Assembly (NCBI GenBank): GCA_947475245.1
Contig: CANJLW010000001.1
Location: forward strand, 224,025 to 288,024
DNA: 64,000 bases
DNA from: Acetobacteraceae bacterium
Lineage (GTDB): Bacteria; Pseudomonadota; Alphaproteobacteria; Acetobacterales; Acetobacteraceae
Direction of reading: 5' to 3'
Part shown: positions 9,968 through 22,359 of the stretch, piece by piece
How positions within the stretch are numbered: position 1 is the first letter of the stretch
How the letters are laid out: each line of letters begins with the position of its first letter
Program-made: the position numbers and the translations under genes
Notes under the pieces: model-generated
Database searches by the model: none
What the model was told of the DNA's origin: nothing
What the model saw: the letters and a program-made list of their open reading frames with translations, nothing else

Positions 9968-12394
9968 ATGACGAACTCTGATCGACCCACCCCGGATCGC
10001 GGGAGCAAGGCTGAACCGATGGCGGTTCTGCCGCTGCGCGATATCGTCGTCTTCCCGCACATGATCGTGCCGTTGTTCGTCGGTCGCGAAAAATCCGTTC
10101 GGGCGTTGGAAGCGGTGATGAAGGAAGACAAGCAGATTCTGCTCGTCGCCCAAAAGAACGCCTCGCAGGACGATCCCTCGGTCGACGACATCTATCGTGT
10201 CGGCACCGTCTCCACGATTCTGCAATTGCTCAAGCTGCCCGACAACACGGTCAAGGTGCTCGTGGAAGGCGTACGCCGAGCGCGGATCACCGGCTTCAAG
10301 GATACCGACAGCTTCTTCGAAGCGTCCGTTGAACCGATGCCGGACGAAGGCGGCGACAAGAAAGACCTCGAAGCGCTGGGACGTACCGTCGTTTCGCAAT
10401 TCGAGAGTTATATCAAGCTCAACAAAAAGATCGCGCCCGAGGTACTGGTTTCGCTGAACCAGATCGAGGAGCCGTCGAAGCTCGCCGATACGGTGTCGAG
10501 CCACCTTAACCTGAAGATCCCCGAAAAGCAGGAACTGCTGGAAATCGCCAAGGTCGGCGATCGTCTGGAACGCGTCTTCGGGCACATGGAATCCGAAATC
10601 GGCGTCCTGCAGGTCGAGAAGAAAATCCGCAGCCGCGTGAAGCGGCAGATGGAGAAGACCCAGCGCGAGTACTATCTGAACGAGCAGCTTAAGGCCATTC
10701 AGAAGGAACTCGGCGAGGGCGAGGACGGCAAGGACGAAAACGCCGAGCTGGAAGATCGCATCAAGAAGACGAAGTTTACGAAGGAAGCGCGCGACAAGGC
10801 GTTGGCGGAGCTGAAAAAGCTCAAGACCATGAGCCCGATGAGCGCGGAAGCCACGGTGGTGCGCAACTATCTGGATTGGATGCTGTCCATTCCCTGGAAG
10901 AAGCGCAGCAAAATCAACAACGACGTGATCGCCGCCGAAAAAATCCTCGAAGCCGACCATTTCGGGCTGGAGAAGGTTAAGGAGCGGATCATCGAGTACC
11001 TGGCCGTGCAGGCGCGCAGCCCCAAGGTGCGCGGCGCGATCCTGTGCCTGGTCGGCCCGCCCGGCGTCGGCAAAACCTCTCTCGGCAAATCCATCGCCAA
11101 GGCGACCGGGCGCAGCTTCGTGCGCATGTCCCTCGGCGGCGTGCGGGACGAGGCGGAGGTGCGCGGGCATCGTCGGACCTATATCGGTTCGATGCCCGGC
11201 AAGGTCATCCAAGGCATGAAGAAGGCCAAGACCTCCAACCCCCTCTTCCTCCTCGACGAAATCGACAAGCTCGGCTCCGACTGGCGCGGCGATCCGTCCT
11301 CCGCATTGCTGGAGGTGCTGGATCCCGAACAGAACAGCACGTTCGCCGATCACTATCTGGAGGTCGATTACGATCTGTCCGACGTGATGTTCGTCACCAC
11401 GGCCAACAGCCTGCGCATGCCGCAGCCGCTGATGGATCGCATGGAGATCATTCGCATCCCCGGCTACACCGAGGATGAGAAGGTCGAGATCGCCAAGCGC
11501 CATCTGATCAGCAAGCAGTCGGAAGCGCATGGCCTGAAGAAAGAGGAATGGTCGCTGTCGGAAGACGCGCTGCGCCAGTTGGTGCGGGTCTATACGCGCG
11601 AAGCCGGCGTCCGGAATCTGGAACGCGAAATCGCCAACCTCGCCCGCAAGGCGGTGAAGGAAATCGTCACCAAGAAGGCGACGAAGGTTGCGATCACCGT
11701 CAAGAATCTGGAAAAATTCGCGGGCGTGCCGAAATACCGCTTTGGCGAGACCGAAGCCGAAGACATGGTCGGCGTCGTCACCGGTCTGGCCTGGACCGAG
11801 GTCGGCGGCGAAATCCTGACCATCGAATCGGTGCTGCTGCCGGGCAAGGGCAACATCAAGCAGACCGGCAAGCTGGGCGACGTGATGCAGGAAAGCGTGT
11901 CCGCGGCCATGAGCTACGTGCGCAGCCGCTCCATCCGATTCGGCATCAAGCCGACGCTGTTCGACAAGCGCGACATCCACGTGCACGTGCCGGAAGGGGC
12001 GACTCCGAAAGACGGCCCGTCCGCCGGCGTGGCGATGGCGACCTCGATCGTATCCGTGCTCACCGGCATTCCGGTGCGGCGGGATATCGCGATGACCGGG
12101 GAAATCACGCTGCGCGGTCGCGTGCTGCCGATCGGCGGTCTGAAGGAAAAGCTGCTCGCGGCGCTGCGCGCCGGGATTACGACCGTGTTCATCCCGAAGG
12201 ATAACGAGAAGGACCTGGCCGAAATTCCGGACAACGTGAAAAAGGGCCTGAAAATCATCGCCGTCGCCGATGTGGACGAGGTGATTGCCCAGGCCCTGGC
12301 GCGCCGGCCGGAGCCGATCGAGTGGGAAGAGCCGCCGGAACCCGCCGTGGTTGCCGCGGCCGTCCTTCCGGTGCCTCCGTCGCTGCCGCATTAG
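9968..12394 (+). CDS. lon: Lon protease (ATP-dependent, LonA type)
   Basis: Cytoplasmic homo-oligomeric protease that removes misfolded and regulatory proteins. 808 residues: N-terminal substrate domain ([20 protein letters not shown]), a long coiled segment with [23 protein letters not shown]+ module with Walker [10 protein letters not shown] (about 360) and Walker [11 protein letters not shown], then the Ser-Lys dyad protease domain with Ser685 in KDGPSAGVA and Lys about 728 in GGLKEK. A strong AGGAGGT precedes the ATG. The C-terminal tail is rich in Pro/Ala/Val and longer than in E. coli. It is preceded by a candidate heat-shock promoter. Confidence 0.97.
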   Translation: MTNSDRPTPDRGSKAEPMAVLPLRDIVVFPHMIVPLFVGREKSVRALEAVMKEDKQILLVAQKNASQDDPSVDDIYRVGTVSTILQLLKLPDNTVKVLVEGVRRARITGFKDTDSFFEASVEPMPDEGGDKKDLEALGRTVVSQFESYIKLNKKIAPEVLVSLNQIEEPSKLADTVSSHLNLKIPEKQELLEIAKVGDRLERVFGHMESEIGVLQVEKKIRSRVKRQMEKTQREYYLNEQLKAIQKELGEGEDGKDENAELEDRIKKTKFTKEARDKALAELKKLKTMSPMSAEATVVRNYLDWMLSIPWKKRSKINNDVIAAEKILEADHFGLEKVKERIIEYLAVQARSPKVRGAILCLVGPPGVGKTSLGKSIAKATGRSFVRMSLGGVRDEAEVRGHRRTYIGSMPGKVIQGMKKAKTSNPLFLLDEIDKLGSDWRGDPSSALLEVLDPEQNSTFADHYLEVDYDLSDVMFVTTANSLRMPQPLMDRMEIIRIPGYTEDEKVEIAKRHLISKQSEAHGLKKEEWSLSEDALRQLVRVYTREAGVRNLEREIANLARKAVKEIVTKKATKVAITVKNLEKFAGVPKYRFGETEAEDMVGVVTGLAWTEVGGEILTIESVLLPGKGNIKQTGKLGDVMQESVSAAMSYVRSRSIRFGIKPTLFDKRDIHVHVPEGATPKDGPSAGVAMATSIVSVLTGIPVRRDIAMTGEITLRGRVLPIGGLKEKLLAALRAGITTVFIPKDNEKDLAEIPDNVKKGLKIIAVADVDEVIAQALARRPEPIEWEEPPEPAVVAAAVLPVPPSLPH

Positions 12395-12400
12395 GCTCTT

Positions 12401-12428
12401 CGGCCCGTCGGGATTATCCGGCGGGCCG
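12401..12428 (+). terminator. Hairpin after lon
   Basis: 11-bp stem with one G-U pair (CGGCCCG-T-CGG / CCG-G-CGGGCCG) and loop GATTAT, six bases after the lon stop. It is followed by GCGCTTTGC rather than a full T-run. Probably the lon terminator. Confidence 0.5.
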
Positions 12429-12557
12429 GCGCTTTGCATTGACGGACGGGAATCCCCGCAACTAGTGTCCGCCGCCGGCCGCCTGGCCGGAGTCGCGAGT
12501 CGTGACCGGCCTTCTGGCAGGTCGGTATTTCAGTGAATACGAGAGGGAATAGCAGCA

Positions 12558-12830
12558 GTGAACAAGATGGACCTCATCGCGGCCGTGGCCGACGGCACAG
12601 ACCTTACACGCGCCAAGGCAGGCGAAGTGGTCGACGCCGTTTTCAATGCCATCACCGGTGCGTTGAAGGGCAAGGAAGAGGTTCGCCTGGTCGGCTTCGG
12701 CACCTTCGCCGCGGCGACCCGCAAGGCCAGCACCGGTCGTAACCCCCGCACGGGTGAGGAAATGGCGATTCCGGAATCCACCACTGTCCGATTCAAGGCC
12801 GGCAAGGGCCTTAAGGACGCCGTGGGCTGA
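12558..12830 (+). CDS. hup: DNA-binding protein HU
   Basis: Histone-like homodimer that bends and compacts DNA. 90 residues, the standard HU length, with GFGTFAAATRKASTGRNPRTGEEM spanning the beta-arm and its intercalating Pro. The start is the GTG at 12558, giving the family N-terminus MNKMDLI; an internal ATG (fourth codon) is the alternative. It lies downstream of lon as in many proteobacteria and is followed by two hairpins, the second a clear terminator. Confidence 0.96.
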   Translation: MNKMDLIAAVADGTDLTRAKAGEVVDAVFNAITGALKGKEEVRLVGFGTFAAATRKASTGRNPRTGEEMAIPESTTVRFKAGKGLKDAVG

Positions 12831-12840
12831 CGCCACCTGT

Positions 12841-12870
12841 CCCTGCCGCCCAATCGCTGGGCCGGCAGGG
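12841..12870 (+). terminator. First hairpin after hup
   Basis: Inverted repeat CCCTGCCG...CGGCAGGG, with an inner CCCA/TGGG pairing in its loop, ten bases after the hup stop. It has no T-run. It may act together with the terminator just downstream or protect the 3' end of the hup mRNA. Confidence 0.4.
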
Positions 12871-12885
12871 CATCGGCGACAACGG

Positions 12886-12920
12886 CGCGGGTCCGGGTTT
12901 ACCGGCACCGCGTTTTTTTT
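12886..12920 (+). terminator. Rho-independent terminator of hup
   Basis: An 11-bp stem with internal mismatches (arms 12886-12896 and 12902-12912, loop GTTTA) is followed by eight Ts (12913-12920). It lies between hup and tRNA-Val. Confidence 0.75.
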
Positions 12921-12938
12921 GTATTGATTGAGCCGGTC

Positions 12939-13013
12939 GGGCGGTTAGCTCAGCGGTAGAGCGTCTCGTTTACACCGAGAGGGTCGGCGGTTCGAAACCG
13001 TCACCGCCCACCA
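12939..13013 (+). tRNA. tRNA-Val (anticodon UAC)
   Basis: 75 nt including encoded CCA. Acceptor GGGCGGT/ACCGCCC, anticodon stem TCTCG/CGAGA with loop TTTACAC giving anticodon TAC, and T-loop GTTCGAAAC. It is followed about 100 bp later by tRNA-Asp, a pair often found between hup and nuoA in Rhodospirillales. Confidence 0.97.
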
Positions 13014-13115
13014 AATTCCAGGCCTCGAACACGAGGTTGTCATTTTTCCGCGGCGTTTGTCATTGAGTGGGTTGACGACACTTCCCACCCAGCCTAAACG
13101 CTGCGGCCTGCCGAT

Positions 13116-13192
<77 letters not shown>

Positions 13193-13357
13193 GCATCGCA
13201 GAACAATCCCCCCTTAGAAATTCGTTGTGATTGAACCGGTTTTGACCCGCGGCTATGGCGGTCCGAAACGTTCGGGGGTATTGTCCTTTGCGTGCTGCAA
13301 CGCGATAACCGCCCTGGTTCGCGCGACGTGGCGCGGGCGAACGCGAACGGAACCGAT

Positions 13358-13723
13358 ATGCAGCCTGTCCTCCTCGAATACCTGCCGATCCTGGTGTTTC
13401 TCGTCATCGCCGTGGGCATCGCCGTCGCGATGGTCGGCGGCTCTCTCCTCGCCGCTCGGCAGAAACCCTACGCGGAGAAACTCTCGGCGTACGAATGCGG
13501 GTTTGAGGCGTTTGACGACGCGCGCCGGCAGTTCGACGTGCGGTATTATCTGGTCGCCATTCTGTTCATCATCTTCGATCTGGAAGTCGCCTTCCTGTTC
13601 CCCTGGGCCGTGGCGCTCAAGGGACTCGGCGCGCTGGGCTTCTGGTCGATGATCGGGTTCCTGGGCGTGCTGACGATTGGTTTCATCTATGAGTGGTGCA
13701 AGGGCGCACTGGAGTGGGAGTGA
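13358..13723 (+). CDS. nuoA: NADH-quinone oxidoreductase subunit A
   Basis: Membrane subunit of complex I at the junction with the peripheral arm. 121 residues with three hydrophobic helices ([60 protein letters not shown]). The conserved loop [13 protein letters not shown]...[20 protein letters not shown] contains the Cys-bearing switch loop. The start is the ATG at 13358 rather than the upstream one at 13292, since the protein then begins [14 protein letters not shown]. It is the first gene of a complete nuoA-N operon; the promoter is probably between tRNA-Asp and this start. Confidence 0.97.
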   Translation: MQPVLLEYLPILVFLVIAVGIAVAMVGGSLLAARQKPYAEKLSAYECGFEAFDDARRQFDVRYYLVAILFIIFDLEVAFLFPWAVALKGLGALGFWSMIGFLGVLTIGFIYEWCKGALEWE

Positions 13724-13727
13724 TTTC

Positions 13728-14279
13728 ATGAGCGACACCGTCATCGCCTGGAACCGCGACCATCTGCCGCCGGGCCCCGAACAAGACGCCGTCATCAAGG
13801 GCATCACCGGCGAGATCGCCGACAAGGGCTTCCTGGTCGCGAATATCGACAAGGTCGTGAACTGGGCCCGCACAGGCAGCCTGTGGCCCATGACGTTCGG
13901 CTTGGCCTGCTGCGCGGTGGAAATGATCCACGCCTATATGCCGCGCTATGACCTCGACCGACTCGGGATCATCCCGCGCGCCTCACCGCGCCAGTCCGAC
14001 GTGATGATCGTCGCGGGAACGCTGACCAACAAAATGGCCCCCGCGCTGCGCAAGGTCTACGACCAGATGCCCGAACCGCGCTGGGTCATCTCGATGGGCA
14101 GTTGCGCCAACGGCGGCGGCTACTACCATTATTCCTATTCGGTGGTGCGCGGCTGCGATCGCGTCGTGCCGGTCGATATTTACGTGCCGGGCTGTCCTCC
14201 GACGGCCGAGGCCTTGGTTTACGGCATCATGCAGTTGCAGAAGAAAATTCGCCGCACCGGGACGATTCTCCGTGGCTGA
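13728..14279 (+). CDS. nuoB: NADH-quinone oxidoreductase subunit B
   Basis: Peripheral-arm subunit carrying iron-sulfur cluster N2, which hands electrons to quinone. 183 residues; the four cluster ligands are visible as Cys61-Cys62 (GLACCAVEM), Cys126 (GSCANGGG) and Cys156 (PGCPPTAE). The start is the ATG at 13728, four bases after the nuoA stop; an earlier in-frame ATG overlaps nuoA and adds no family sequence. Its 3' end overlaps the GTG start of nuoC. Confidence 0.97.
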   Translation: MSDTVIAWNRDHLPPGPEQDAVIKGITGEIADKGFLVANIDKVVNWARTGSLWPMTFGLACCAVEMIHAYMPRYDLDRLGIIPRASPRQSDVMIVAGTLTNKMAPALRKVYDQMPEPRWVISMGSCANGGGYYHYSYSVVRGCDRVVPVDIYVPGCPPTAEALVYGIMQLQKKIRRTGTILRG

Positions 14280-14919
14280 GGACGCGCAGGCGGCGGAAGC
14301 GCCGGTCAAGGAACCCACCCCGCTGGAGTTGCTGGGGGAGGGGATCTGCACGCTCGCCGGCGTCGTCGGCATGCACATCCAGCACGACGAACTGACAGTG
14401 TCGGCGGAGCGGGATGCGTTGATCGCGGTGATGACCGCGCTGCGCGACGATCCGCGCTGGGCGTTCGAACAGGTCATGGATATCTGCGGAGTCGATTGGC
14501 CCGAGCGGGCGGATCGATTCGATGTGGTCTACAATCTGCTCTCGGTGTCGCTGAACCAGCGCGTGCGGGTGATCGTGACCACCGATACGGTCAAGCCGGT
14601 GCCGTCGGTGCACACGATCTGGCCGGTCGCGACCTGGTGGGAGCGTGAGGCCTGGGATTTGTTCGGCATCGTGTTCTCCGGCCAGCCGGACCTGCGCCGC
14701 ATCCTGACGGACTACGGGTTCGAGGGGCATCCGCTGCGCAAGGACTTCCCGCTGACCGGGTATGTAGAACTGCGTTACGACGAGGATCGCAAGTCCGTGG
14801 TCTACGAACCCGTGAAGTTGACGCAGGATTTCCGGACCTTCGATTTCCTGTCGCCGTGGGAGGCGATGACGACGCTGCCCGGCGACGAGAAGGCCCGCGA
14901 CCGCAAGGTGGGTGGCTGA
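14272..14919 (+). CDS. nuoC: NADH-quinone oxidoreductase subunit C
   Basis: 30-kDa peripheral subunit of complex I. 215 residues, with the family signature [42 protein letters not shown]. It begins with GTG inside the 3' end of nuoB (8-base overlap), suggesting translational coupling. nuoC and nuoD are separate genes here, unlike the fused nuoCD of enterobacteria. A roughly 20-residue Ala/Glu/Pro-rich stretch precedes the conserved domain. Confidence 0.96.
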   Translation: MAEDAQAAEAPVKEPTPLELLGEGICTLAGVVGMHIQHDELTVSAERDALIAVMTALRDDPRWAFEQVMDICGVDWPERADRFDVVYNLLSVSLNQRVRVIVTTDTVKPVPSVHTIWPVATWWEREAWDLFGIVFSGQPDLRRILTDYGFEGHPLRKDFPLTGYVELRYDEDRKSVVYEPVKLTQDFRTFDFLSPWEAMTTLPGDEKARDRKVGG

Positions 14920-14920
14920 C

Positions 14921-16126
14921 ATGGATATGCAAGACCGCGTGGTCACCACCAAGACGGTGGAGATCGACAGCCATTCGATCAATTTCGGCCCGCAGCATCC
15001 CGCCGCGCACGGTGTGCTCCGGCTGATCCTGGAACTTGATGGCGAAGTTGTGGAACGCGCCGATCCGCATATCGGCCTGCTGCATCGCGGCACCGAAAAG
15101 CTGATCGAGTACAAGACCTATATGCAGGCGGTGCCGTATTTCGACCGTTTGGATTACGTCTCCCCGATGTGTGAGGAGCACGCCTTCGCGCTGGCGGTGG
15201 AAAAGCTGCTGGGGATCACCGCGCCGGACCGGGCGCAGTGGATCAGGGTGCTGTTCGCCGAAATTACCCGCGTGCTGAACCACCTGTTGAATCTCACGAC
15301 CTATGCCCTCGATGTCGGCGCGATCACGCCGGCGCTTTGGGGCTTTGAAGAGCGCGAGAAGCTGATGGAGTTCCATGAGGCCGCGTCCGGCGCGCGCCTG
15401 CATGCGAATTATTTCCGTCCCGGCGGCGTGTCCAAGGACTTGCCCGCGGGTCTGGAAGAGAAGATCCACGAATGGTCGCTGACATTCCCGAAATTCCTCG
15501 ACGACCTGGAGGAATTGTTGACCGGCAACCGGATCTGGAAGCAGCGCACGGTCGATATCGGCATTATGTCGGCGGAGCAGGCTTTGGCCTGGGGCTTCAG
15601 CGGTCCGCCGCTGCGCGCGTCCGGCGTGCCGTGGGATTTGCGACGCTCCCAGCCCTATGACAAATACGCCGAGGTTGAGTTCCAGGTTCCGGTGACGCGC
15701 AACGGCGATTGCTATGACCGCTATCTGATCCGGCTGGCGGAAACGCGCGAAAGCGTGAAGATCATCCAGCAGGCGCTGGCGAAGATGAAGCCGGGACCGA
15801 TCAAGGTGCAGGATCGCAAGTTCGCTCCGCCGAAGCGGAGCGAGATGAAGCGGTCGATGGAAGCGCTGATCCATCACTTCAAGTTGTACACCGAAGGGTA
15901 CCATGTGCCGGCCGGCACGACCTACACCGCGGTGGAAAGCCCGAAGGGCGAATTCGGCGTTTACCTCGTGGCCGACGGAACCAACAAACCCTATCGCTGC
16001 AAAATCCGCTCGACGGGGTTCGCCTTCCTGCAGGCGACGGATGTCATGACCAAGCGCCACATGCTGGCCGATGTCTGCGCGATCATTGGATCGCTTGACG
16101 TCGTGTTCGGCGAGATCGACAGGTAG
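14921..16126 (+). CDS. nuoD: NADH-quinone oxidoreductase subunit D
   Basis: 49-kDa subunit that, with NuoB, forms the quinone-binding pocket. About 401 residues. Signatures [29 protein letters not shown] and the C-terminal DVVFGEIDR are present, including the conserved His/Tyr of the quinone site region. Three close starts are possible: GTG 14912, ATG 14921 and ATG 14927. ATG 14921 follows the nuoC stop immediately and is preferred. Confidence 0.96.
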   Translation: MDMQDRVVTTKTVEIDSHSINFGPQHPAAHGVLRLILELDGEVVERADPHIGLLHRGTEKLIEYKTYMQAVPYFDRLDYVSPMCEEHAFALAVEKLLGITAPDRAQWIRVLFAEITRVLNHLLNLTTYALDVGAITPALWGFEEREKLMEFHEAASGARLHANYFRPGGVSKDLPAGLEEKIHEWSLTFPKFLDDLEELLTGNRIWKQRTVDIGIMSAEQALAWGFSGPPLRASGVPWDLRRSQPYDKYAEVEFQVPVTRNGDCYDRYLIRLAETRESVKIIQQALAKMKPGPIKVQDRKFAPPKRSEMKRSMEALIHHFKLYTEGYHVPAGTTYTAVESPKGEFGVYLVADGTNKPYRCKIRSTGFAFLQATDVMTKRHMLADVCAIIGSLDVVFGEIDR

Positions 16127-16129
16127 ACC

Positions 16130-16768
16130 ATGGCGAACGCACATACCGGCGCATTTGAGCAACCCTCCTCCTTTGCCTTCGACTCGGAGAGCGAGGCGGA
16201 GATCGCGATGCTGATCGCGCGCTATCCGGCGGGTAAGCAGGCCAGCGCGGTGATCCCGCTTCTATATGTCGTGCAACGGCAGATGAAGCGTCAGACCGAC
16301 AGCGCCTGGGTCCCGGTCAAGGGGATGGACGCGATCGCCGAACGTCTCGGCATGGCCCCGATCCGCGTTTACGAGGTCGCGACGTTCTACTTCATGTTCA
16401 ACATGAAGCCGATCGGGAAGTACCATTTGCAGCTCTGCACGACGACTCCGTGCTGGCTGCGCGGGTCCGACGATGTGGTCGCGGCCTGCCGCAAGGAAAC
16501 CGGCATTCAGGGCTGGGGCGAAACCAGCGCCGACGGCATGTTCACGATGACCGAGGTCGAATGCGTCGGCGCCTGCGTGAACGCGCCGATCCTGCAGGTC
16601 GACGACGACTTCTACGAAGACATGGACGCCGAAAAAGTCGCGCAACTGCTTGGCGCGCTGCGCCGTGGAGAGCGACCGCCGAAAGGGTCCATGAGCGGAC
16701 GGCAGAACTCCGCCGCCGAGGGCGGGCCGACGACGCTGACCACTCTGCAATTCGCACCGGAGGCCTGA
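16130..16768 (+). CDS. nuoE: NADH-quinone oxidoreductase subunit E
   Basis: Thioredoxin-like 24-kDa subunit holding cluster N1a. 212 residues; [2Fe-2S] ligands Cys103, Cys108, Cys145 and Cys149 ([21 protein letters not shown]). The C-terminal tail after about residue 180 is Gly/Ser/Thr-rich and variable, as in other alphaproteobacteria. It starts three bases after nuoD. Confidence 0.96.
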   Translation: MANAHTGAFEQPSSFAFDSESEAEIAMLIARYPAGKQASAVIPLLYVVQRQMKRQTDSAWVPVKGMDAIAERLGMAPIRVYEVATFYFMFNMKPIGKYHLQLCTTTPCWLRGSDDVVAACRKETGIQGWGETSADGMFTMTEVECVGACVNAPILQVDDDFYEDMDAEKVAQLLGALRRGERPPKGSMSGRQNSAAEGGPTTLTTLQFAPEA

Positions 16769-16773
16769 GCGCG

Positions 16774-18066
<1,293 letters not shown>

Positions 18067-18070
18067 TTTC

Positions 18071-20110
18071 ATGCCCAAACTCACCATCGACGGCATCGAG
18101 GTCGAAGTTCCCAACGGCTCGACCATCCTGCAAGCCGCCGAAGCCGCCGGGATCGAAATTCCGCGCTTTTGCTATCACGAGCGTCTGTCGATCGCTGGCA
18201 ACTGCCGCATGTGCCTGGTGGAAGTGGAAAAGACTCCGCCCAAACCGATTGCCTCCTGCGCCTATCCGGCGGGCGAAGGCATGGTCGTGCATACCGATAC
18301 GCCCATGGTGCGCAACGGGCGCAAGGGCGTGATGGAATTCCTGTTGATCAACCACCCCCTGGATTGCCCGATTTGCGATCAGGGCGGGGAATGCGATCTG
18401 CAGGATCAATCCGTCGGCTACGGCGGCGATCATTCGCGCTATGACGAGAACAAGCGCGCGGTTAAGGACAAGAACCTCGGCCCGCTGGTGAAGACAGTGA
18501 TGACGCGCTGCATCCATTGCACGCGTTGTATCCGCTTCATCACCGAAGTCGCGGGGGTGCCCGATCTCGGCGCAACGTCTCGTGGCGAACATATGGAAGT
18601 CGGCACCTACGTCGAAAAGGCGTTGGGCTCGGAACTTTCCGCCAATATCATCGACCTCTGCCCGGTCGGCGCGTTGACCTCCAAGCCCTATGCCTTCGTC
18701 GCTCGGCCCTGGGAACTGACCAAGGTCGACAGCATCGACGTGTTGGACGCGGTCGGCACCAATATCCGCATCGATGCCCGCGGTTCCGAAGTGCTGCGCA
18801 TCCTGCCGCGCGTGAATGAAGACGTGAACGAGGAATGGCTGGGCGATAAATCGCGCTTCGCCGTGGATGGTCTGAAGCGCCGTCGCCTTGATCGTCCCTG
18901 GGTGCGTCGAGACGGCAAGCTGCAACCGGCGACCTGGAACGAGGCATTTGCTGCCATCGCCGACCGGATCAAGGGCGTTGGCGGCGATCGGATCGGTGCC
19001 ATCGCCGGCGACCTCTGCGATGCGGAAAGCGTGCTCGCGCTCAAGGATCTGATGGGTGCCTTGGGCTCCTCCAATATCGATTGCCGTCAGGACGGCGCGA
19101 AGCTCGATGCCGCTCGGCGTGACTTCTACTGCTTCAACACCTCCATCGTCGGGATCGAGGAAGCCGACGCGCTGCTGATCGTCGGGTCCAACCCGCGCAA
19201 GGAAGCGCCGGTGTTGAACGCACGCATCCGCAAGGCGTTTGTCGCCAACGGCATGAAGATCGGCGTGATCGGCGCGGAAACCGATCTGACCTATAAGGTC
19301 ACGCATCTCGGCGACGGCCCGAACGCTTTGGCAAATGCGGCGGCATTCCTGGCGGGCGCGCAAAAGCCGATGATCCTGGTCGGGCAGGGGGCTTTGACCC
19401 GCGCCGACGGGGCGGCGATCCTGGCGGCGTGCTGGAAGCTGGCCGCCGAAGTGGGCGCGCTTAAATCCGATTGGCATGGCTTCAATGTGCTGCACACCGC
19501 CGCCGGCCGCGTCGGTGCCCTGGATCTCGGCTTCGTGCCGACAGGCGCTGGCAAGGATGTCGCCGGCATGATGGGCGGCGGCGTCGACGTCCTCTGGCTG
19601 CTCGGCGCCGACGGCTTCGACTCGGCGCGCATCGGCGCCAATACCTTCGTGATCTACCAGGGTCACCACGGCGACGCCGGCGCACATCGCGCGGATGTCA
19701 TCCTGCCGGGCGCGGCTTATACGGAAAAATCAGGCACTTACGTCAACACCGAAGGGCGTGCGCAGCGCGGCTTCATGGCCATCCACCCGCCCGGTGAGGC
19801 GCGGGAGGATTGGACCATTCTGCGCGCCTTCAGCGGCATCATCGGGCGCGCCTTACCCTACGACACGATCGAGGCGTTGCGCGCTCGGATGGAGCAGGTG
19901 AATCCCGTGTTCGGGCGCATCGGCCACCTGCCGCGCTTCGGCTGCGGCGATCTGTCCGGCCCGGCCGGCGATCCTGCGGCGATCGGTTCGGCGGCTTTCG
20001 CTCCGGCGATCGAAGACTATTATCAGACCGATCCGATCAGCCGATCCAGCCCGACCATGGCGGCCTGCACGGCGAGCCATGGCGGCGCGCAAGCGCTGGC
20101 GGCGGAGTAA
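18071..20110 (+). CDS. nuoG: NADH-quinone oxidoreductase subunit G
   Basis: 75-kDa subunit with the iron-sulfur chain of the peripheral arm. 679 residues. N-terminal [2Fe-2S] ferredoxin domain (RFCYHERLSIAGNCRMCLVE), the His-Cys3 cluster segment (HPLDCPICDQGGECDLQD), a [4Fe-4S] segment (TRCIHCTRCIRF) and a molybdopterin-oxidoreductase-like C-terminal domain that has lost its cofactor in this family. Length is close to alphaproteobacterial and mitochondrial NDUFS1, shorter than E. coli NuoG. Confidence 0.96.
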   Translation: MPKLTIDGIEVEVPNGSTILQAAEAAGIEIPRFCYHERLSIAGNCRMCLVEVEKTPPKPIASCAYPAGEGMVVHTDTPMVRNGRKGVMEFLLINHPLDCPICDQGGECDLQDQSVGYGGDHSRYDENKRAVKDKNLGPLVKTVMTRCIHCTRCIRFITEVAGVPDLGATSRGEHMEVGTYVEKALGSELSANIIDLCPVGALTSKPYAFVARPWELTKVDSIDVLDAVGTNIRIDARGSEVLRILPRVNEDVNEEWLGDKSRFAVDGLKRRRLDRPWVRRDGKLQPATWNEAFAAIADRIKGVGGDRIGAIAGDLCDAESVLALKDLMGALGSSNIDCRQDGAKLDAARRDFYCFNTSIVGIEEADALLIVGSNPRKEAPVLNARIRKAFVANGMKIGVIGAETDLTYKVTHLGDGPNALANAAAFLAGAQKPMILVGQGALTRADGAAILAACWKLAAEVGALKSDWHGFNVLHTAAGRVGALDLGFVPTGAGKDVAGMMGGGVDVLWLLGADGFDSARIGANTFVIYQGHHGDAGAHRADVILPGAAYTEKSGTYVNTEGRAQRGFMAIHPPGEAREDWTILRAFSGIIGRALPYDTIEALRARMEQVNPVFGRIGHLPRFGCGDLSGPAGDPAAIGSAAFAPAIEDYYQTDPISRSSPTMAACTASHGGAQALAAE

Positions 20111-20116
20111 CGCACG

Positions 20117-21133
20117 ATGCTGGATTTTCTGTTCAACACAGACATCGGCCTGGTCATTCTGACCTTCGCCAAGGCACTGGCCTTGCTGGTGCCGCTGCTG
20201 ATCGGCGTTGCCTATCTGACCTATGCCGAACGTAAGGTGATGGCGGCGATTCAGTTGCGGAAGGGACCGAACGTTGTCGGGCCGTTCGGTCTGCTTCAGC
20301 CCTTCGCCGACGCGATCAAGATGATCACCAAGGAAACCATCATTCCATCCGGGTCCAACCGGGTGTTGTTCGTGATGGCGCCGATGCTGACCTTCATTCT
20401 GGCGATGCTGGCCTGGGCCGTCATTCCCGTGAACGACGGCTGGGCGATCGCCGACATCAATGTCGGTATCTTGTATTTGTTCGCGATTTCCTCGCTGGGC
20501 GTTTACGGCGTGATCATCGCGGGCTGGGCGTCGAACTCAAAATACGCCTTCCTCGGCGCGCTGCGGTCCGCCGCGCAGATGGTCAGCTACGAAGTCTCCA
20601 TGGGCTTCGTGTTGGTGACGGTCCTGCTGTGCGTCGGCAGCCTGAACCTGACCGATGTCGTGCGGGCACAGTCGAAGATTTGGTTCTGCATCCCGCTGTT
20701 CCCGATGTTCGTCATCTTCTTCATCTCGGCGCTGGCGGAAACCAACCGCTCTCCGTTCGACATTCCCGAAGGTGAATCGGAAATCGTCGCCGGCTTCTTC
20801 GTCGAATACAGCTCCATGAGCTTCGGCCTGTTCTTCCTCGGCGAATACGCGAACATGATCCTCATGAGCGCGATGACCTCGATCCTGTTTCTCGGCGGAT
20901 GGCTGCCGCCGTTCGGGATCGAGCCGTTCACCTGGATCCCCGGACCGTTCTGGCTGATCCTGAAGATCGTGCTGTTGCTGTTCGTGTTTATCTGGGTCCG
21001 CGCCACCATGCCGCGCTACCGCTACGATCAGTTGATGCGCCTGGGGTGGAAGGTGTTCCTGCCGTTCTCCCTGATCTGGCTGGTGCTGACCGCCGGGGTA
21101 CTGATGGCTTTCGGCTTGCTTCCCAATGCGTGA
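20117..21133 (+). CDS. nuoH: NADH-quinone oxidoreductase subunit H
   Basis: Membrane subunit at the base of the quinone channel. 338 residues with eight or so membrane helices and the signatures [23 protein letters not shown] (conserved acidic/Arg loop), [23 protein letters not shown] and [15 protein letters not shown]. The residues around the quinone tunnel entrance appear intact. It starts six bases after nuoG. Confidence 0.97.
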   Translation: MLDFLFNTDIGLVILTFAKALALLVPLLIGVAYLTYAERKVMAAIQLRKGPNVVGPFGLLQPFADAIKMITKETIIPSGSNRVLFVMAPMLTFILAMLAWAVIPVNDGWAIADINVGILYLFAISSLGVYGVIIAGWASNSKYAFLGALRSAAQMVSYEVSMGFVLVTVLLCVGSLNLTDVVRAQSKIWFCIPLFPMFVIFFISALAETNRSPFDIPEGESEIVAGFFVEYSSMSFGLFFLGEYANMILMSAMTSILFLGGWLPPFGIEPFTWIPGPFWLILKIVLLLFVFIWVRATMPRYRYDQLMRLGWKVFLPFSLIWLVLTAGVLMAFGLLPNA

Positions 21134-21157
21134 CGTCATTTTCACGGAGCGTGCCTG

Positions 21158-21646
21158 ATGGCATTCCTCGACCGTACCGCGCGCAGCCTGCTGCTCGGCG
21201 AACTCGTCGCCGGGCTCAGCCTGACATTGCGCTATTTTTTCAAGCCCAAGGTTACGATCAACTACCCCTATGAAAAGGGGCCGATCAGCCCGCGTTTCAA
21301 GGGGGAGCACGCGTTGCGCCGCTACCCCAACGGGGAAGAACGCTGCATCGCGTGTAAACTGTGTGAGGCGATTTGCCCGGCGCAGGCCATCACGATTGAG
21401 GCCGAACCGCGCGATGACGGCTCTCGCCGGACCACGCGCTACGACATCGACATGACCAAATGCATCTATTGCGGGTTGTGCGAGGAAGCGTGCCCGGTCG
21501 ATGCGATCGTCGAGGGGCCGAATTTCGAATTCGCGACCGAAACGCGCGAAGAGCTGCTCTATAACAAGGACAAGCTGCTGGCGAACGGTGATCGCTGGGA
21601 ACCCGAGCTTGCCCGCCGGCTTGAGCTGGACGCACCCTACCGATGA
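21158..21646 (+). CDS. nuoI: NADH-quinone oxidoreductase subunit I
   Basis: Ferredoxin-like subunit with clusters N6a and N6b. 162 residues; two [4Fe-4S] motifs [16 protein letters not shown] and [16 protein letters not shown]. The N-terminal amphipathic helix ([20 protein letters not shown]) anchors it at the membrane junction. Its TGA overlaps the nuoJ ATG (ATGA). Confidence 0.97.
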   Translation: MAFLDRTARSLLLGELVAGLSLTLRYFFKPKVTINYPYEKGPISPRFKGEHALRRYPNGEERCIACKLCEAICPAQAITIEAEPRDDGSRRTTRYDIDMTKCIYCGLCEEACPVDAIVEGPNFEFATETREELLYNKDKLLANGDRWEPELARRLELDAPYR

Positions 21647-22335
21647 TCACGCAAGTCCTGTTCTATCTGTTCGCGGCGGTGCTGATTGTGTCGGCCGCGA
21701 TGGTGGTCAGCGCCCGCAACCCCGTTCATTCGGTGCTGTTTCTGATCCTGGCCTTCTTCAACGCGGCGGCCCTGTTCCTGATCGCGGGCGCGGAGTTCCT
21801 GGCGATGACCCTGGTCATTGTCTATGTCGGCGCGGTCGCGGTGCTGTTCCTGTTCGTCGTCATGATGCTCGACGTCGACTTCGCCGAATTGCGCGGCGGG
21901 TTTCAGCGCTATCTGCCGGTCGGCGCCGCCGTCGGGATCGTGCTGCTGGTCGAACTGACGATCGTGCTGGGCGGCTGGAAACTCGCCCCCGGATCGGTCA
22001 AGGCGCATATGTCGCCGACCCCCGCGAATATCTCGAATACCGAGGCGTTGGGCCGTCTGCTCTACACCGACTACATCTTCCTGTTTCAGGCCTCCGGCTT
22101 GGTGCTGCTGGTCGCGATGATCGGCGCCATCGTGCTGACGCTGCGCGATCGCAAGACCTCGCGCCATCAGAACATCCGCGTGCAGACCGAACGCTCGGTC
22201 GCCGAAACGCTGGAGATGATGACGGTCGAACTGGGTGCGAGCACCAATCGCTCCGGCGGGTTCCTGCGTCCGAAGCCTCCGGAACCCGAAAAAGTGGAAG
22301 AACCCGCGGGAGGTCACGGCCATGGCCATCACTGA
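21643..22335 (+). CDS. nuoJ: NADH-quinone oxidoreductase subunit J
   Basis: Membrane subunit bordering the quinone site. 230 residues; five hydrophobic helices and the conserved third helix ([28 protein letters not shown]) with its pi-bulge region. After the last helix there is a hydrophilic tail of about 55 residues ending in a His-rich GGHGHGHH, an ornament not needed for the family function. Start ATG overlaps the nuoI stop. Confidence 0.95.
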   Translation: MITQVLFYLFAAVLIVSAAMVVSARNPVHSVLFLILAFFNAAALFLIAGAEFLAMTLVIVYVGAVAVLFLFVVMMLDVDFAELRGGFQRYLPVGAAVGIVLLVELTIVLGGWKLAPGSVKAHMSPTPANISNTEALGRLLYTDYIFLFQASGLVLLVAMIGAIVLTLRDRKTSRHQNIRVQTERSVAETLEMMTVELGASTNRSGGFLRPKPPEPEKVEEPAGGHGHGHH

Positions 22336-22359
22336 CCGCGCGACAGGGAGACGCCAGCC

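Noticed and set aside
9962-12439. An 825-codon open frame on the minus strand
   Set aside because: Antisense of lon; low-complexity composition rich in His, Arg, Asp and Gln, no recognisable domain.
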